Below, piece by piece: positions 1 to 5,691 of a DNA stretch of 7,544 nt. The DNA is taken from NCBI GenBank assembly GCA_030018745.1, contig JASEHB010000107.1:1-7544 (forward strand). Direction: 5' to 3'. Source of the DNA: Desulfatibacillaceae bacterium (GTDB lineage Bacteria > Desulfobacterota > Desulfobacteria > Desulfobacterales > Desulfatibacillaceae). The position numbers and the translations under genes were made by a program. A model generated the notes under the pieces. That model saw nothing but the letters and a program-made list of their open reading frames with translations. It was not told the DNA's origin and searched no databases. The first letter of the stretch is position 1. The number at the start of each line of letters is the position of its first letter.

Positions 1-1
1 G

Positions 2-319
2 AAATTGAGAAACGGCCCGCTTGTGCAAATGGCCGGTGTTGTGCCACAACCGGAAACAGCAGGCCCGGCAATGGAGTTCTTGAGGCTTAAAACAAACAAA
101 ACCCGCATTTTTTTGAGGTTTGAGAACCAGGAGCCCGAGGCTCTGAAACCAGGCGAAAAAGTTCAGGCCTATGTTTATCTTAAAAACCGGACATTTTTGA
201 ATGCACACCTTATAAAGCGGGGCCTGGCCGGGGTGGATTTGCTCTCGGAATATTCCCAAAAAGGCCGCTTTATAAAGCTGGCCCTTCAGGCCGGGCAGGA
301 CCTGGACAAGGAGGCGTGA
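2..319 (+). CDS. SNase-like (thermonuclease-fold) protein, 5' end cut by the window edge
   Basis: The reading frame is open to the left edge, so the TTG at position 5 is probably not the true start and this is the C-terminal ~105 residues of a longer protein. The segment VQMAGVVPQPE, then a strand-rich stretch, then VQAYVYLKNRTFLNAHLIKRGLA match the core of a staphylococcal-nuclease-like OB fold (compare RLLLVDTPE and GRGLAYIYADGKMVNEALVRQGLA in the archetype). By this hand alignment the catalytic positions are poorly kept: the Arg35 equivalent is Gln, Asp40 is Val and Arg87 is Lys, while the Glu43 position is still Glu. A non-catalytic binding module is therefore more likely than an active nuclease. 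A signal peptide cannot be judged because the N-terminus is missing. The TGA stop overlaps the next gene's ATG (TGATG), so the two are probably translationally coupled. The fold call is fairly good; the role is unknown. Confidence 0.7.
   Translation, partial: KLRNGPLVQMAGVVPQPETAGPAMEFLRLKTNKTRIFLRFENQEPEALKPGEKVQAYVYLKNRTFLNAHLIKRGLAGVDLLSEYSQKGRFIKLALQAGQDLDKEA
308..314 (+). promoter_or_regulatory. Shine-Dalgarno AAGGAGG for the DHH phosphoesterase
   Basis: A perfect AAGGAGG lies inside the last codons of the upstream gene. It is 4 nt from the ATG at 319 but only 1 nt from the in-frame GTG at 316. This favours ATG 319 as the start, although the spacing is on the short side. Confidence 0.7.
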
Positions 320-1353
320 TGGAAGAGAAGGGTTATGAAAAAAAGGTGGCGGCATTCAAGGCGCGCATTCTGCCTGCCAATTCCGTGCTAATTGTTATCC
401 ACGACTTTCCTGACCCGGACTGCCTGGCCTCTGCTGCGGGCCTTGTCCACCTGCTCACCTACTGGGGTGTACCCACCTGCAAGATAACTTACGGCGGATT
501 TGTGGGGCGGGCCGAGAACCGCACAATGGTGCAGCTTCTGGAAATGTCAGCCGTTCCCATAGCCTTTGTGGATCTTTCCGGCTTTGACCGTATAATAGTG
601 GCGGATTCCCTTCCTGGCGGCGGAAATGTCTCCCTGCCTCCAGAGACAAAAGTGGATGCTGTTTTTGATCACCATATGGATGCCCCTGATGCGGATGCAC
701 CCTATTTTTTTGATGTGAGAAAAGACATCGGGGCCACCTCCACCCTTATCACCCAGTATCTGACCCACGCAGGATGCCCCATTCCCAGGCGCGAGGCCAC
801 GGCCCTTTACTACGGCATAAAAACCGATACAAACGGCATGGGCCGCGATGCCTTTCCCGAAGACCTGGAATGCTACAAGCGCTTGTTTGATCTTCTGGAT
901 CATCAACTTTTGTTCAAAATCGAGCATCCCCAAAGGGAAATTGAGTTTTTCAAGGGCCTTGACCAGGCTCTGCACACGGCCAGCATTTTTGGTGATACGG
1001 CCTATATCTACACGGGCGAGGTGAATACGCCCGACCATGTGGGAGAGATGGCAGATTTTTTCTCCAGCTTAAAAACTCTGGAATGGACCGTGTGTGCAGG
1101 CATCTTCCGGGAGAAGCTCTACTTTTCCCTGCGCTGTAAAACCCTTGAAACAGCAGGCAGCACAGCCCGCGAAATTGCCCGGCAATGTGGTGGCTCCGGA
1201 GGCGGGCACGGCAAAATAGGGGCAGGACAGATTCCTCTCAACTCCAAGTCAATGGCAAACAATCCTTCCCATGCCTTCAAAAACACGGCCAAAAAGGTTC
1301 TCGACCGCACTTCCTTGCCCGAAATATCTCTTCTCAAATCAGCAGATGAATAA
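319..1353 (+). CDS. DHH/DHHA1 family phosphoesterase (NrnA-like nanoRNase / pAp phosphatase)
   Basis: This is a cytoplasmic metal-dependent phosphoesterase of the DHH superfamily. NrnA-type members degrade 2-5-nt RNAs and dephosphorylate 3'-phosphoadenosine 5'-phosphate. From ATG 319 it has 344 residues, a normal length for the family. The N-terminal DHH domain shows motif I H28-D-F-P-D32-P-D34, motif II D96 in VADSLP, motif III D117-H118-H119 in VFDHH, and D170 in KTDTNG, which together form the usual two-metal site. The C-terminal DHHA1 domain carries the glycine-rich GGSGGGHGK at about residues 290-298 with H297. All key residues are present, so it should be active. GTG 316 is an alternative start adding one residue; ATG 319 fits the Shine-Dalgarno better. 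The preceding SNase-like gene overlaps by 1 nt. The family is certain; substrate choice (nanoRNA, pAp or cyclic dinucleotide products) cannot be decided from sequence. Confidence 0.9.
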   Translation: MEEKGYEKKVAAFKARILPANSVLIVIHDFPDPDCLASAAGLVHLLTYWGVPTCKITYGGFVGRAENRTMVQLLEMSAVPIAFVDLSGFDRIIVADSLPGGGNVSLPPETKVDAVFDHHMDAPDADAPYFFDVRKDIGATSTLITQYLTHAGCPIPRREATALYYGIKTDTNGMGRDAFPEDLECYKRLFDLLDHQLLFKIEHPQREIEFFKGLDQALHTASIFGDTAYIYTGEVNTPDHVGEMADFFSSLKTLEWTVCAGIFREKLYFSLRCKTLETAGSTAREIARQCGGSGGGHGKIGAGQIPLNSKSMANNPSHAFKNTAKKVLDRTSLPEISLLKSADE

Positions 1354-1374
1354 AACCTTTACCAGGCCTCTATG

Positions 1375-1387
1375 CCCAATAATTGGG
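1375..1387. promoter_or_regulatory. perfect 13-bp palindrome, possible operator upstream of ptsH
   Basis: CCCAATAATTGGG is a 6-bp inverted repeat around a single central A. It lies between the DHH gene and the candidate ptsH promoter, ending 12 nt before the -35 box. No T-run follows, so it is not an intrinsic terminator. Its size, symmetry and position fit a dimeric regulator site, but no regulator can be named and a chance palindrome is possible. Confidence 0.3.
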
Positions 1388-1399
1388 AGAAAAGGAAGT

Positions 1400-1428
1400 T
1401 TGACGCGCCCTGCCCGCCATGTTAAATA
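1400..1428 (+). promoter_or_regulatory. candidate sigma-70 promoter for ptsH-ptsI-smpB
   Basis: TTGACG (1400-1405, 5 of 6 to consensus) is followed after 17 nt by TAAATA (1423-1428); TTAAAT at 1422-1427 with 16-nt spacing is an alternative -10. It would give a leader of about 75 nt before ptsH. The PxxKW gene promoter at 7484-7512 has the same layout, TTGACA-N17-TAAATA, which adds some support. The -10 element is only a partial match to TATAAT. The rest of the 1354-1509 gap shows nothing else clear. Confidence 0.45.
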
Positions 1429-1509
1429 GAATTGTTTAAAGGTATTTCTTAAATCCGCATGGGTTTTGGCCCTTGGGGAAAATTGGCAACATAGCTGGCA
1501 GCAAAGGCC

Positions 1510-1803
1510 ATGACAGAAAAAAATCCGGCAGGAATAGAGCTGGAAAAAGAAGTGATTATTGTAAATGAGCTTGGCCTGCACGCAAGAAGCGCCGCGCAGA
1601 TTGCAAAAATGGCGCAAAAGGCCGGGGGTGAGATTGTTATTCGTATGAAGGACAGGCAGGTGGATGCCAAAAGCATGCTCGATATTATGTCCCTGGCTGC
1701 GGGTAAGGGCTCGGTTTTATTAATATCCGCCAAAGACCCTTGCGACCAGGCTCTGCTAAAATCCATAATCGCCCTTGTGGAGCAGGGTTTTGGGGAAGAT
1801 TAA
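1510..1803 (+). CDS. ptsH: HPr, phosphocarrier protein of the PTS
   Basis: HPr accepts phosphate from enzyme I on a histidine and passes it to EIIA domains or regulatory targets in the cytoplasm. The phospho-accepting His24 lies in NELGLHARSAAQIAK. Ser55 in AKSMLDIMSLAAGKG occupies the Ser46 position of classical HPr; the His-Ser distance of 31 residues is identical. At 97 residues it is about nine longer at the N-terminus than typical HPr. An in-frame TAG at 1492 and no other upstream start codon make ATG 1510 the earliest start; the extra N-terminal residues could be absent if GTG 1552 were used, but that would remove part of the first strand. The residue after His-Ala-Arg is Ser rather than the usual Pro. 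Only a weak AAGG lies close before the start. ptsI follows after 9 nt. No HPr kinase is in the window, so phosphorylation of Ser55 is speculative. Confidence 0.93.
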   Translation: MTEKNPAGIELEKEVIIVNELGLHARSAAQIAKMAQKAGGEIVIRMKDRQVDAKSMLDIMSLAAGKGSVLLISAKDPCDQALLKSIIALVEQGFGED

Positions 1804-1812
1804 AACAAGGCC

Positions 1813-3612
1813 ATGAGCGAAGATTTTGCACCGCAGAAAATGCTGATGGGCATTCCCGGCTCTCCTGGTATATGCATCGGCAAGGCCTACCTTGTTGACC
1901 GGGAAAACCTGGATGTGGTGGAAAAGTATGTTCTTGACGGCGGCCAGGTTGGCGAGGAGGTTGCGCGCTTCAAAAAGGCCGTGAAGCAGGCGGAAGATGA
2001 GCTTGCCCGTCTCATAAAACGCTCCCCCAAGGAAGTGGGCCAGCACATCTACATACTTGAGGCTCACAAGGCCCTGTTAAAAGACAAGATGTTTTTCGGC
2101 CACACCGTTGATACCATCAAAAAGGCCAGGGTCAATGCAGAATGGGCCTTGAAGACAACGCTGGATCGCATCAAGCGCGTTTTCAACCGGGTGGAGGACG
2201 ACTATATCCGCGCCCGGATTGACGATGTTGTCTATGTTTACAACCGGGTCATGCGCAACCTTGTGGGCACCCAGGATTTGGGCATAGACAAGATTGACAA
2301 AAGAGTCATACTTGTGGCCCACGATGTTTCCCCAGCAGAAGCAAGTCAGATACAGCTTGAGTGGGTGAAGGGCTTTGTCACGGATATGGGCGGCCCCACC
2401 TCCCACACTTCCATAATTGCCCGGACGCTCCAGATACCTGCTGTTCTAGGCCTGGAGAACGCCACAAAAAAAATCCGCACCGGCGATCTGATAATAGTTG
2501 ACGGCGCAGCCGGGGCGGTTATCTTAAACCCCGAAGAAAAAACCCTGCTCTATTACGAGCAGGCCCATGAGGTTTACGAGGCCTACCAGGCCCGCATAGC
2601 CCGCAAGAGCCACTTCCCGGCCAAGACCAGTGACGGCGTTCTCATTCATGTTAACGCCAACATCGAGTTGCTCGAAGAGGTTGTTGCGGCCCTGGACAGG
2701 GGTGGAGACGGCATAGGCCTTTACCGCACGGAGTTTCTGTATCTCAACCGCCGCATCCTGCCCACCGAAGAAGAGCTTTTTGAAAACTACAAGGAAGTCG
2801 TGGAGGTCATGAACCCCAGGCCTGTTACCATCCGCACCCTGGATGTGAACGGCGACAAGGTGGCTGCCGGCATCATGCCGGATTCGGGCGACAACCCTGC
2901 TTTAGGGCTTCGGGCCATCCGCTTCTGCCTTAAAAATCCGGATATTTTTCTGGTTCAGCTCCGGGCAATTCTCCGGGCCTCGGCCTTTGGCCATGTGCGC
3001 CTGCTTTTTCCCATGATATCCAGCGTGGATGAGCTTGTTCAGGCCCGGCATTTAACCGTCCAGGCTGCCCAGGAGCTTGATAAGCAGGGCCTTGCCTATG
3101 ATCGCGAGATGGAGGTGGGCGCAATGATAGAGGTGCCCTCCGCCGCCATAATAGCAGATATGCTTGCCGAGCATGTGGACTTTTTCTCCATAGGCACAAA
3201 TGACCTTATCCAGTACTGCCTTGCCGTGGACCGCTCAAACAAGCAGGTGGCCCACCTTTTCCAGAGCCTGCACCCTGCTGTCATCCGTCTAATCAAGAGA
3301 GTGGCGGATGTGAGCAAGGACAAGGGCGTGCGCCTGGCCATGTGCGGAGAGATGGCCGCAGACCCATTGAACACGCCGTTTTTGCTGGGCATGGGCTTTG
3401 ACGAGCTTTCCATGAACCCCCAGGCAATCCCGGCAGTTAAGAATGCGGTTCGGGGCCTGTGCGCTTCCGACTGCCGCAATGTTGTAAACGACATAATGCG
3501 CGAGGACACGGCCCAGGCAATAGCCCGGCTTATTCTGGAAACCTATGGGGATGCCCTGCCCATGGAAATCCCCCGCCCGGAAAGCCTTGGCGCAAAGGCC
3601 GGGGCTGCTTAA
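1813..3612 (+). CDS. ptsI: Enzyme I, phosphoenolpyruvate-protein phosphotransferase
   Basis: Enzyme I takes phosphate from PEP onto its own histidine and transfers it to HPr, the first step of every PTS. At 599 residues it has the length of a simple enzyme I; there is no GAF domain as in PtsP and no fused HPr or EIIA. The N-terminal swivelling and HPr-binding part starts with MGIPGSPGICIGKA. The active-site His198 sits in GGPTSHTSIIAR. The PEP-binding barrel follows with GIGLYRTEFLYLNR (R305), NPALGLRAIRFCLKNPDIF, GAMIEVPSAAIIAD, FFSIGTNDLIQY and the catalytic Cys511 in AMCGEMAADP. All three key residues are offset by nine from E. coli (189, 296, 502), showing collinearity. It starts 9 nt after ptsH with the same weak AAGGCCATGA context. 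The short ATG-ATG region around M10-M12 is an alternative start. No EII components are seen nearby, so the final phosphate acceptor is unknown. Confidence 0.96.
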   Translation: MSEDFAPQKMLMGIPGSPGICIGKAYLVDRENLDVVEKYVLDGGQVGEEVARFKKAVKQAEDELARLIKRSPKEVGQHIYILEAHKALLKDKMFFGHTVDTIKKARVNAEWALKTTLDRIKRVFNRVEDDYIRARIDDVVYVYNRVMRNLVGTQDLGIDKIDKRVILVAHDVSPAEASQIQLEWVKGFVTDMGGPTSHTSIIARTLQIPAVLGLENATKKIRTGDLIIVDGAAGAVILNPEEKTLLYYEQAHEVYEAYQARIARKSHFPAKTSDGVLIHVNANIELLEEVVAALDRGGDGIGLYRTEFLYLNRRILPTEEELFENYKEVVEVMNPRPVTIRTLDVNGDKVAAGIMPDSGDNPALGLRAIRFCLKNPDIFLVQLRAILRASAFGHVRLLFPMISSVDELVQARHLTVQAAQELDKQGLAYDREMEVGAMIEVPSAAIIADMLAEHVDFFSIGTNDLIQYCLAVDRSNKQVAHLFQSLHPAVIRLIKRVADVSKDKGVRLAMCGEMAADPLNTPFLLGMGFDELSMNPQAIPAVKNAVRGLCASDCRNVVNDIMREDTAQAIARLILETYGDALPMEIPRPESLGAKAGAA

Positions 3613-3674
3613 ACCTCCGGGCCAAAACCAATAATCAGTAACAAAGCGGAAAACAGACCGCCCGAAAGCTCAAG

Positions 3675-4142
3675 ATGAAAGGCGCAAGCCCCCAGACATA
3701 TACGAAAAACATCGCCAAAAACCGCAAGGCCCTCCACGACTACTTCATTGACGACAGGTACGAGGCTGGCCTTGTGCTTAAAGGCACGGAGGTCAAGAGC
3801 CTGCGCCTGGGCCGGGCCAACCTCAAGGATTCGTATGCAAAAATCCAGGATGGCGAGGTTTTTCTCTATCAGCTCCACATCGGGGAATACCCCATGGCCC
3901 GCTATGACAACCACCCGCCCTTGCGGGTGCGCAAGCTTCTGCTTCACAAGCAGGAGATAAAGCGGCTCATTGGCAAAATCCAGACCAAGGGCTACACGCT
4001 TGTGCCCCTTGAGCTTTATTTCATGGAAGGCAAGGCCAAAGTCCTTTTAGGCCTTGCACGGGGCAAGAAAAAGGTGGACAAGCGCCAGTCCATCAAGGAA
4101 AGGGAGTTGAACAGGGAGCTGGACCGGGAGCGCAAGAAGTGA
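3675..4142 (+). CDS. smpB: SsrA-binding protein SmpB
   Basis: SmpB binds tmRNA and brings it to stalled ribosomes for trans-translation; its C-terminal tail mimics the missing mRNA in the decoding centre. The 155-residue length is typical. The start region KNIAKNRKALHDYFIDD, the signature YEAGLVLKGTEVKSLRLGRA, the YPMARYDNHPPLRVRKLLLH segment and the KGYTLVPLELYF stretch are all diagnostic of the OB-fold core. The lysine/arginine-rich tail from GLARGKKKVDKR to the end is the helical C-terminal tail. The gene follows ptsI by 62 nt on the same strand with no terminator between, so it is probably read through from the PTS genes. No clear Shine-Dalgarno is visible, and no other start codon lies upstream in frame within the gap. 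The tmRNA gene ssrA, often near smpB, is not found in the following 300 bp. Confidence 0.96.
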   Translation: MKGASPQTYTKNIAKNRKALHDYFIDDRYEAGLVLKGTEVKSLRLGRANLKDSYAKIQDGEVFLYQLHIGEYPMARYDNHPPLRVRKLLLHKQEIKRLIGKIQTKGYTLVPLELYFMEGKAKVLLGLARGKKKVDKRQSIKERELNRELDRERKK

Positions 4143-4215
4143 GGCGTGTTATCCGGTAAGTCAATTGCAAAGCCAAAAAAGAGATTAAGGCAGTTAACAC
4201 AACAGATGGGTCGCC

Positions 4216-4437
4216 ATGCCAAAACCCTACGATAATGACAATGCCGGAGTTTTGACCTCGCGCATTCGCTTTTGCGATTTGCGTTGCGAGCACGCAGAAA
4301 TGCCCCGTGAAGAAAACCTTGAAGGCTCATGCAGAACATTCAGCGCCCTGTGGTGCAACAAGCTTTTGCGCCATGTGACCAAAAACGCCCCATGCGAGGC
4401 GGATTTTGGCGCAAGGCGGCCCACAACAGGTCTGTAA
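4216..4437 (+). CDS. small five-cysteine protein of unknown function
   Basis: A 73-residue protein with Cys20, Cys24, Cys39, Cys47 and Cys60. The arrangement is FCDLRC, then an acidic stretch MPREENLEGS, then CRTFSALWC and KNAPC. The pairing of CxxxC with a spaced C-x7-C and a terminal PC suggests a metal (zinc or Fe-S) site. I have a loose memory of similar short Desulfobacterota proteins with a CRTF and KN-PC pattern but cannot name a family. No signal peptide or membrane segment is seen, so it is probably cytoplasmic. It lies 73 nt after smpB on the same strand, and its stop codon is 2 nt before the terminator stem, which fits it being the last gene of the operon. The Shine-Dalgarno is weak. 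The gap 4143-4215 holds no other clear feature. A chance ORF is possible, but the cysteine pattern and tight fit to the terminator argue for a real gene. Confidence 0.68.
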   Translation: MPKPYDNDNAGVLTSRIRFCDLRCEHAEMPREENLEGSCRTFSALWCNKLLRHVTKNAPCEADFGARRPTTGL

Positions 4438-4485
4438 AAAAAGGGGGAAGCCTTTATAAAGCTTCCCCCTTTCCGCGTTTTTTTT
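4436..4485. terminator. bidirectional intrinsic terminator between converging operons
   Basis: A 12-bp perfect stem (4440-4451 with 4461-4472; arms AAAGGGGGAAGC and GCTTCCCCCTTT) closes a 9-nt loop. On the minus strand it is followed directly by a T-run (the seven A's at 4436-4442 on plus), a textbook terminator for the MscS gene. On the plus strand eight T's (4478-4485) follow after five bases, serving the smpB side. The five-base gap CCGCG can itself pair with GCGG after the T-run. Confidence 0.9.
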
Positions 4486-4496
4486 GCGGCAGACCA

Positions 4497-5642
4497 TCAT
4501 GCCTTATCTTTTTCAGCGTCTGCCTTCAGGGCCGCTTCTGCTTTTGGCATCCCCCTTACCCATATATCCCTTTGGGGGAAGGGTATTTCGATGTTGTTAA
4601 GGGCAAAGGCGTCACAGATTGCCATGTAAAGTTCATGGGTCACCCGGCCCCTTAAAACAGGCTGCTCAACCCAGCATAGCAGTTCAAAATCCAGGCTGGA
4701 GTCTCCAAAACCGCGCATACGGACACGGGGAAAAGGCTCCTTGCAAACTATGGCGTGATCCTTTGCAACTTTTTCCAGCACCTGCACAACAAGCCTGATG
4801 TCAGACCCGTATGCAACGCCCACTTTCAGGCGAATTCGGTACTTTTCCCACCTTCCGCCCGACTCGTTGACGATTTTGGAATTGGCAATCACCGAGTTGG
4901 GAATGGTGACCTCCACATCATCACGGGTGAGCAGCCGGGTGGAGCGGATGCCCACCTTGGTAACCTCCCCGTGCTCGCCGGAATCAAGCACCACATAGTC
5001 TCCCAACTTGTATGGGGCGTCTGCAATTATAAAAAATCCAGCAAAGAGGTTTGCCAGGGTGTCGCGGGCTGCAAAGCCCACGGCAATGCCTATTACACCG
5101 GCAGAGGCAAGCCATGCCGTGGCGTCAATCCTCCAGACCTGCAAAAGGGCATAAGCGCCTATAAGGACGATGACAACCGTCATCACAAGGTCAAAGAGGG
5201 GCAGGGTCCGCTCCTCCACGATTTCAAATCGGTCATGAACCCTGCCAAGTGTTTCCAGTACAATATGGCTTGCCTTGAGAGCCGAGCGAATAAGTTGCAG
5301 AACAAGAACACTTACAATTATGCGGGTGATGAGGCTCACAGCCGAGGCGCTCAAGGGCAGGGTATGCAGCGCAGTCACCAGGCTTATGTAGATGATCAAA
5401 AGCGTTGCAATGCCCGCCCCCACGCGGATGAGCCTCTCCACCAGCTCATCATTTGCCCTTTTGGAGGCCTTGAGGCCCCAGAAAAGGATAAAGCGCCGGG
5501 CGGCAAAGGCCAGGCAAAGGCCCACAAAAATAATTACAAGCATCAGGGCAAGGGGGTAGTTGGCAAGCAGTTCCCAGATGTCTTTCAGCCAGGGTGGAAG
5601 CCAGGTTGGCGCATGGATTACGGTTTGGGGCTGCTCAATCAT
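4497..5642 (-). CDS. MscS-family small-conductance mechanosensitive ion channel
   Basis: An inner-membrane channel that opens under membrane tension to release solutes on osmotic downshock. With the ATG at 5642 it has 381 residues, somewhat longer than E. coli MscS (286), with two extra N-terminal helices. Hydrophobic segments lie at about residues 29-50, 72-93, 100-122, 149-168 and 176-208. The last is the pore helix, with small residues in ASAGVIGIAVGFAARDTLAN and then LFAGFFII. The cytoplasmic beta domain follows directly (YKLGDYVVL, VTIPNSVIANSKIVN), then an alpha/beta domain with YRIRLKVGVAYGSD, ending INNI-type NNIEIPFPQRD. The C-terminal tail is charged and Ala/Lys-rich. GTG 5651 would add three residues, but AAGGTG (5649-5654) stands 6 nt before ATG 5642. 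It begins 49 nt after the aminotransferase stop, probably in the same transcript, and ends at the bidirectional terminator. The gating threshold and ion preference cannot be told. Confidence 0.94.
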   Translation of the reverse strand: MIEQPQTVIHAPTWLPPWLKDIWELLANYPLALMLVIIFVGLCLAFAARRFILFWGLKASKRANDELVERLIRVGAGIATLLIIYISLVTALHTLPLSASAVSLITRIIVSVLVLQLIRSALKASHIVLETLGRVHDRFEIVEERTLPLFDLVMTVVIVLIGAYALLQVWRIDATAWLASAGVIGIAVGFAARDTLANLFAGFFIIADAPYKLGDYVVLDSGEHGEVTKVGIRSTRLLTRDDVEVTIPNSVIANSKIVNESGGRWEKYRIRLKVGVAYGSDIRLVVQVLEKVAKDHAIVCKEPFPRVRMRGFGDSSLDFELLCWVEQPVLRGRVTHELYMAICDAFALNNIEIPFPQRDIWVRGMPKAEAALKADAEKDKA

Positions 5643-5691
5643 GTCCTGCACCTTTTTTGTCTGTGCTTTTTTTCAATACCCTTGCCGCCTC

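Noticed and set aside
547..1038. A 163-codon open frame on the minus strand
   Set aside because: It is antisense to the DHH phosphoesterase, whose catalytic motifs fall in the same span on plus; no domain is visible in the minus frame.
1446..1509. Sigma-54 type promoter before ptsH
   Set aside because: Several GG and TTGGC runs are present, but none has the GG-N10-GC spacing with TGGCA and TTGC elements.
3096..3509. A 137-codon open frame on the minus strand
   Set aside because: It is antisense to the PEP-binding half of enzyme I and shows no family features.
4146..4199. Inverted repeat GTGTTA / TAACAC
   Set aside because: Only 6 bp with a 42-nt spacer, easily due to chance, and with no T-run or promoter association.
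4143..4440. Possible tmRNA gene (ssrA) downstream of smpB
   Set aside because: No tag-peptide reading frame of the usual AN..ALAA kind and no tRNA-like ends were found; the stretch is better explained by the small cysteine-rich ORF and the terminator.
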